From Citrus sinensis (Eukaryota > Streptophyta > Magnoliopsida > Sapindales > Rutaceae), in contig NC_068564.1 in assembly GCF_022201045.2 (NCBI RefSeq), positions 28,487,001-28,551,000 on the forward strand: 64,000 nucleotides of DNA, written 5' to 3'. The notes below the pieces were generated by a model. That model was given only the letters and a program-made list of their open reading frames with translations, did no database searches and was not told the origin of the DNA. Shown piece by piece: positions 59,378 through 64,000 of this stretch. How positions within the stretch are numbered: position 1 is the stretch's first letter; each line of letters starts with the position of its first letter. The translations under genes were made by a program, and so were the position numbers.

Positions 59378-61164
59378 GTTTCTCTGTTTTTGGGTAGTCT
59401 ATTTTTTCTTTTTTCTTTTTGGACCAATAAGTGAGGCCTATATGTTTCGCTTTATCAGTGAATACTCGAATGAATTGTGTTTCATTTTTTTTTTCCATTT
59501 AGATATTTGTTTCTGGTGTGGTGATTTTTCAATTTTTTTTTTCTCTTTGTGTTGGAGGAGGATTTTGTGTTTCTCTAAAGATTGTTATTTATTTTCTCAT
59601 GGAGTCATGGGTGTAAGCTGTTTTGTGACAAAGGCTGTACATCTAAATGTATACACTTTGTTGTTGTGATTAAGATACATTAGGATCGTGTCACTATTTT
59701 ATTACCATAAAATTGCTGTACGCAATCATCATTTATAGCCCTGATACAGATGAATTGTTGAGATTGGTGTACTTTGTATATCATTTTATTGTAATCTTCA
59801 GACTTCACTGTCTCACTTTGGGCAATTTCAGTTTGTGTTTTTGTTGATGGAATAGATAATCATACCCTAAGCAGGAAAATGGCTTCTAGCTTCGGCCAAG
59901 AATTCCTTCTTTTTCCAACAGCTTTTTCCTGTGGATGAAAAGCATGAGCTCAAAGCTTGTGAAGACTAACTTTTTCTAACGTGGCCGGTAAACGTTAGAA
60001 AAATCAGACTCAACACCCCCCCCCTCCCAAATTCTTAGCATGCATTCGAGTTCATTTGGTCAACAGTACGTGAGCAGAACTTTTCTGGCACAAGAAAATT
60101 ATTTTTCTATGTTGGCCCGTAACGCAAGTTGGTTGGTGTAACTTCTTGAACAAATATTTTTCATGTGTTTCTTCAGGAAAAGTTCTTTTATTTAAAAAAA
60201 AAAAGAAAAAGAAAAAAACGTTTTATAAAAAACATACTATTTTTGATAACCTGTCTAGAGACTAGAGCCATCTATAGCAATCCTGGAGATTGCTTTCAGA
60301 GCTCGCCATTCGCAAGCTCTCTCACTTTTAAAATCAAATCAGTGATCACATGATCTCTATGATAATTCAGAGGGTTCAATTGACCACACCTAGCACTCTA
60401 GGAAACAAATGACAACATTTCCGTTGTCTTAACTTATTACCATTGTCTTTGTCTTCCCTTGTTAACATTATGGCATTGCAGTCCTTTCAGTTATTTTGTA
60501 ATTGAATAGTGACTGTCTTCACTCTGAGTAGAGTCATTTCGTTAGAGTGAACACCCGTTGACTAATGAAGGTCAAGAATCTAAACAGTTCTTCAGAATAT
60601 TAATATACACGAGTTATAATAATATAATTTGATTATAAATATTAATTATACCAGTCGCATTCCAATAGTTCAGTACGCATATCAGTATTTAAAAAAAAAA
60701 AAGAAGCTTTTTACCATTTAACTTGCTCGTCATCACATTACAAGTCACTCAATCCAATCCAGGGATCTAAACGACTGTATCTGTATCTGGGAATATGGAT
60801 GCATCCCCATAATATGAGATATTAAGGTGAGATGTGTGACAATTTGTGTGAAATCAGGTTAAAGGACACCAGGAAGGATTCACTAGGGAATGCTTAGAGG
60901 CAGCATGTAGATTGTAGGACGCTCAACACCAATCAAATTCAATCAACCAGTGAAAGATCCCAGGATAAAAACTGGTTCTGGGCAGATACTACGTGCCCCT
61001 TGTCTCCCCAAATGCCATAGAAACGGTTCACAGAAGCTATTATTATCAAATTGTCTTTTCGACAGTCTTATTGCAGGTGCAGCGATAATTGATTTGTGAA
61101 ATTTCTCAAGACTACTCATGCACGGTGATTCACCAAAGACTACCAAACAATGAGTGATACATTC
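59378..61164. other. Gap downstream of the FLA gene
   Basis: It holds the 3' UTR and short homopolymer runs. Nothing else was recognised. Confidence 0.45.
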
Positions 61165-61907
61165 TTGGGTGTTAGCGGATCGGATTTTGCGGATTGGACA
61201 TCAATCCATATTCGATCCATGATTTTGTGGATTATAAATTTTTAGTTAAATCTAATCTACGGATTTGTGAAATTCACTTCAAATTCAATCTATACGTCTG
61301 CAGATCGGATGTAAATTTGACCCAATCTACCATTTTGCGAATTGGTTTGCGCGCTAAAAATTTTTAATCATATCCTATTCACGAATTAATTAAATAAAAA
61401 AATTAATATAAAAATAATTTTACTACTGATCAAATTCAAAATTAAATAAGATTTAAATAAATTAATTGTTTAAATAAAGATAGAAAATACATTTAAAATT
61501 TCACAATATTACACACACAAAAAAATCTCATTTGTTTAAATCAATACATGAAAATTAATTGCTTAGGAAGCTATATTTTTTATTTAGTTATTGTTATTTT
61601 ATATTATTATCGGATAAGACATAATATGATGTTAATGTAATTATATTTTAATTTATTTATTTATTAATAAGTATAATGCCATATTTATAAGTTTAATTTT
61701 TTATTAAATAAATATTTTTATTTTTTTACGAATTCGCAGATTTTTATAAATTCACATAAGTAAATTCATATCCAACCCATTAAATGCAGATTTTTAAATT
61801 TTTAATTCAATTCAATCCACAAATTCATTGATCAAATTTTTACAGATTAAATTTCTACGAATTAGACAAATTAAATGGATCGAATTGGATTTTAAACACT
61901 CCTAAAT
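61165..61907. mobile_element. Non-autonomous hAT-like element
   Basis: A 743-bp stretch with GCGGATCGGATTTTGCGGAT-type subterminal blocks at both ends. The left end is TTGGGTGTTAGC and the right end, read inverted, is ATTTAGGAGTGTTTA. A 7-bp match TACATTC flanks it on both sides (61158-61164, 61908-61914). Confidence 0.55.
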
Positions 61908-62544
61908 TACATTCACTAGTTTCAGTATATCCCTCGTGCTGTCATGCATTACATGTGAAAGGATAAGTTTTAATCTTGTAACAAGGATAAGGCAAGCTGC
62001 CTGTCACATTTGCCGCCAAAAGAGACAAACCAAACTTGGATCCATGTCAATGTAACCGCGAGGAATTCACATACAGTACAGTTGGCCAGGCTCGAAAAGT
62101 CAAAAAGGGTATAAGGGGCTCGCGTGTTACTGAGATGAAAATGACTTAAAATCTATAATTGATGTTAAATAGAATTCCTTATTACTGTGAAAATAGGCGG
62201 TTGGTTGAGAAAAAGAGATAGTTAATTAAAAGTACATGTTTATCAAATGCTACTGAGTTTTTCAACAGTTGCTATCAAAGAAGGTAAAGCAAACTACTAT
62301 GCATTGTGTTTGCACAGTAAATTGTGACACTAAATTCATTCACAGAAACATGATCCATGATGATCGGCAAAGTTCACTTGGAAAGGAAAATTACAGATTG
62401 ATAACAAATAACAAAAGTAGGATTACAATTAATTTACAAGTACTACTTGGACATATATAGTTTCACAAACTAACTGAAGTTTAGATTATATATACACACA
62501 TCTATGCATACGAAAAGCTGAAAACAGAGCATGCAAGAACAAGA
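61908..62544. other. Intergenic, nothing recognised
   Basis: AT-rich, apart from a slightly denser stretch near 62040-62110. It contains the 3' end of the proline-rich gene at the right. Confidence 0.4.
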
Positions 62545-63012
62545 CTAGAACAAAAGAGCAAATGAAGCAAGAAACATCATAATGGACACTAAAAAGATTG
62601 TGGGAAAAGGGGTAGGTAAAATACTGTCACTTGGAAAGTAGGTGTAAGTATTTGGAGGGGCAGGAGGGATGTAAGTATTTGGAGGGGGATAACGGCAGCA
62701 CTGAGGTGGAAGAGGAGGGCAGTTGCCTTGATCTAGAGGGTCAGGCGGCGGAGGAGCTCCGTATGACGGATAAGCGGAGGCTGGCGGCGGCGGAGCTCCA
62801 TATAGAGGGTACTCGGAGCCTGAAGAAGGCGGCAGAGGGGGGGACATACCGTGGCAGTTGACACAGTCACCTCGTTGGGGCAACTCATCATGTTTGGAAA
62901 TCGCCCTTGAGTTTGCAAAATCAAAATGAACAAACACCAATATTGTCCAAACAAGTGATAGATAAATGATAACAGGATTGTTTGGTCGAACCATGATTTC
63001 CTTACTTTTCAA
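62545..63012 (-). CDS. Short secreted proline-rich protein (155 aa)
   Basis: A single exon on the minus strand. Two in-frame starts are possible: MKSKEIM at 63012 or MVRPNN at 62994; the second puts the signal peptide closer to the start. The hydrophobic segment IIYLSLVWTILVFVHFDFAN is the signal region. The mature part has HDELPQRGDCVNCHG, then Pro/Tyr-rich repeats (YPLYGAPPPPASAYPSYGAP), CPPLPPQCC and PPPNTYIPPAPPNTYT, ending with a hydrophobic tail (FLVSIMMFLASFALLF) that could be a GPI signal or a membrane anchor. The paired Cys and Pro-rich repeats suggest a cell-wall or surface protein. I do not recognise a named family. Confidence 0.75.
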   Translation of the reverse strand: MKSKEIMVRPNNPVIIYLSLVWTILVFVHFDFANSRAISKHDELPQRGDCVNCHGMSPPLPPSSGSEYPLYGAPPPPASAYPSYGAPPPPDPLDQGNCPPLPPQCCRYPPPNTYIPPAPPNTYTYFPSDSILPTPFPTIFLVSIMMFLASFALLF

Positions 63013-63514
63013 ATACTGAGAAGCAAGAAAGAAAGAGTTTGTCTGATTGAAGAAATTTTAACAAGAAGAAATACCGACAGTACTCTCTTGAGTTTTCCGC
63101 TTGATAAATGTAATGGGGGGGTTTGATTATGAAGAAGATTCTATACTTTCTTCTGAATTTCGGTTCTGGTGCCGCATGGCAGACCACCTGTCGGGTTTTT
63201 GTAGAGTAGTCCACAAATTGGTTTTGCATGTGGATCCCCCTGGCTACAGATGCAAGAAAAAGATAAAGCTTTGCCTTTATTAATTCATCCTGAGCCACAA
63301 ATAGAAAATAGAAAATAGAAAATGGAAAATGGAATGATCATCATTCGAGTACATACAAAATTTCGTAGAGGAGAAAATTGTTTTTCAAATTGTTGGAAAC
63401 CGACTTGTTTTGAGCTCAGATATTTAGAGACTGCATATGTCTAACTAATACGCTGTTAAGAGTAATTTGCATGTCTTGCTTCGAGGATTCTATTTCACCA
63501 ACAAAATTAGCTTA

Positions 63515-63933
63515 GGCTCCGTTTAGTTCATGGTACAACTTTCTAGATGAGTTTTTGTCCGTAAAATTTTTCTGAGTAGAGTTTTTTTATAAAAAAATTT
63601 AATTGCTTAGTTGTAAATTAGACATTTTATTAAAAATTATAAAATTATATTAATATGTGAATTTTTTATAGTTATGTTATAAAAATAATGAAATAAAATT
63701 GTTAAATAAATAAAGAATATTTTAGACATTTTACTATTTTAAAAAAAAAAGTTTTTCAATCAGTACTCCAAAAGCTCATTTAAGCTTTTACTAATACTTG
63801 AAAAATAGTTTATTTAGTTTTTAAAAACTCTACTAAACAAACCAAATAACAACAAAAAATTTGATAAGAGTTTATGAGATTAAATAAATATTTGTAATCA
63901 TTAAATAAGTCATACCAAACACCAAACAGACAC
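63515..63933. mobile_element. Tourist-like (PIF/Harbinger) MITE, copy 2
   Basis: The ends GGCTCCGTTTAG and inverted GTGTCTGTTTGG resemble copy 1. A TTA target duplication flanks it (63512-63514, 63934-63936). Length 419 bp, AT-rich, no coding content. Confidence 0.75.
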
Positions 63934-64000
63934 TTACATTATAAATATATATATAAAAAATCTATCATAATAACATTAGTCAATTGTACTATAATATTTT

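Noticed and set aside
1-64000. CRISPR arrays, operons, riboswitches, prokaryote-type promoters
   Set aside because: None is expected or seen in this plant nuclear sequence; the regularly spaced repeats here are the 127-bp array and microsatellites.
1-64000. tRNA or rRNA genes
   Set aside because: No clear cloverleaf with both A and B boxes outside the SINEs, and no rRNA-like stretch was seen.

Overview
The window reads as nuclear DNA of a woody-type eudicot. It is AT-rich, has long intergenic gaps, GT-AG introns, many small DNA transposons and nested Ty3/gypsy retrotransposons, and plant-only gene families (NF-YB, TIC20, fasciclin-like AGPs, plant pectate lyase). A Citrus or related Sapindales genome would fit, but that is an impression from protein style and was not tested.

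Bases 1-11664 are a nested retrotransposon block. The 3' part of element A (1-5839, with its 3' LTR at 3797-5839) sits inside the RNase H region of an older Tat-lineage element B (5840-11664 visible). A hAT-type MITE (4459-5138) sits in turn inside the LTR of A, just downstream of its TATA box. Element A is the most unusual object here. Between the window edge and its polypurine tract it carries an open frame resembling the cysteine-rich nucleic-acid-binding proteins of carla- and vitiviruses, followed by a decayed LOG-type (cytokinin-activating enzyme) reading frame.

The host genes run from 13.4 kb onward: a membrane-anchored cysteine synthase-like PLP enzyme (+, 6 exons, 13435-16486); a small conserved plant protein of unknown function (-, 3 exons, 17248-19372); a two-TM acidic-tailed protein (+, 22352-23092); a DEK chromatin protein (+, 11 coding exons, 26482-30628); NF-YB (+, 33999-34559); a classical AGP (+, 45577-46200) convergent with a pectate lyase (-, 4 exons, 46489-47895); a TIC20-II-like translocon protein (+, 49469-50110); a two-FAS1-domain fasciclin-like AGP (+, 2 exons, 57893-59377); and a short secreted proline-rich protein (-, 62545-63012). 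Splice sites were placed by reading frame and GT/AG. In every multi-exon model the joined exons keep frame from ATG to stop.

The gaps hold a decayed BED-type hAT transposase gene (39036-41382), several non-autonomous hAT elements (three with clear 8-bp target duplications), a MULE-MITE in an intron, two Tourist-like MITEs, three tRNA-type SINEs (two with long exact target duplications), and fragments of an NB-LRR gene and of a fasciclin-like gene side by side at 51.5-52.0 kb.

Several genes share a cell-wall or secretory theme (AGP, pectate lyase, FLA, proline-rich protein), but nothing shows they are co-regulated. DEK and NF-YB are nuclear chromatin/transcription proteins. TIC20-II acts in plastid import.
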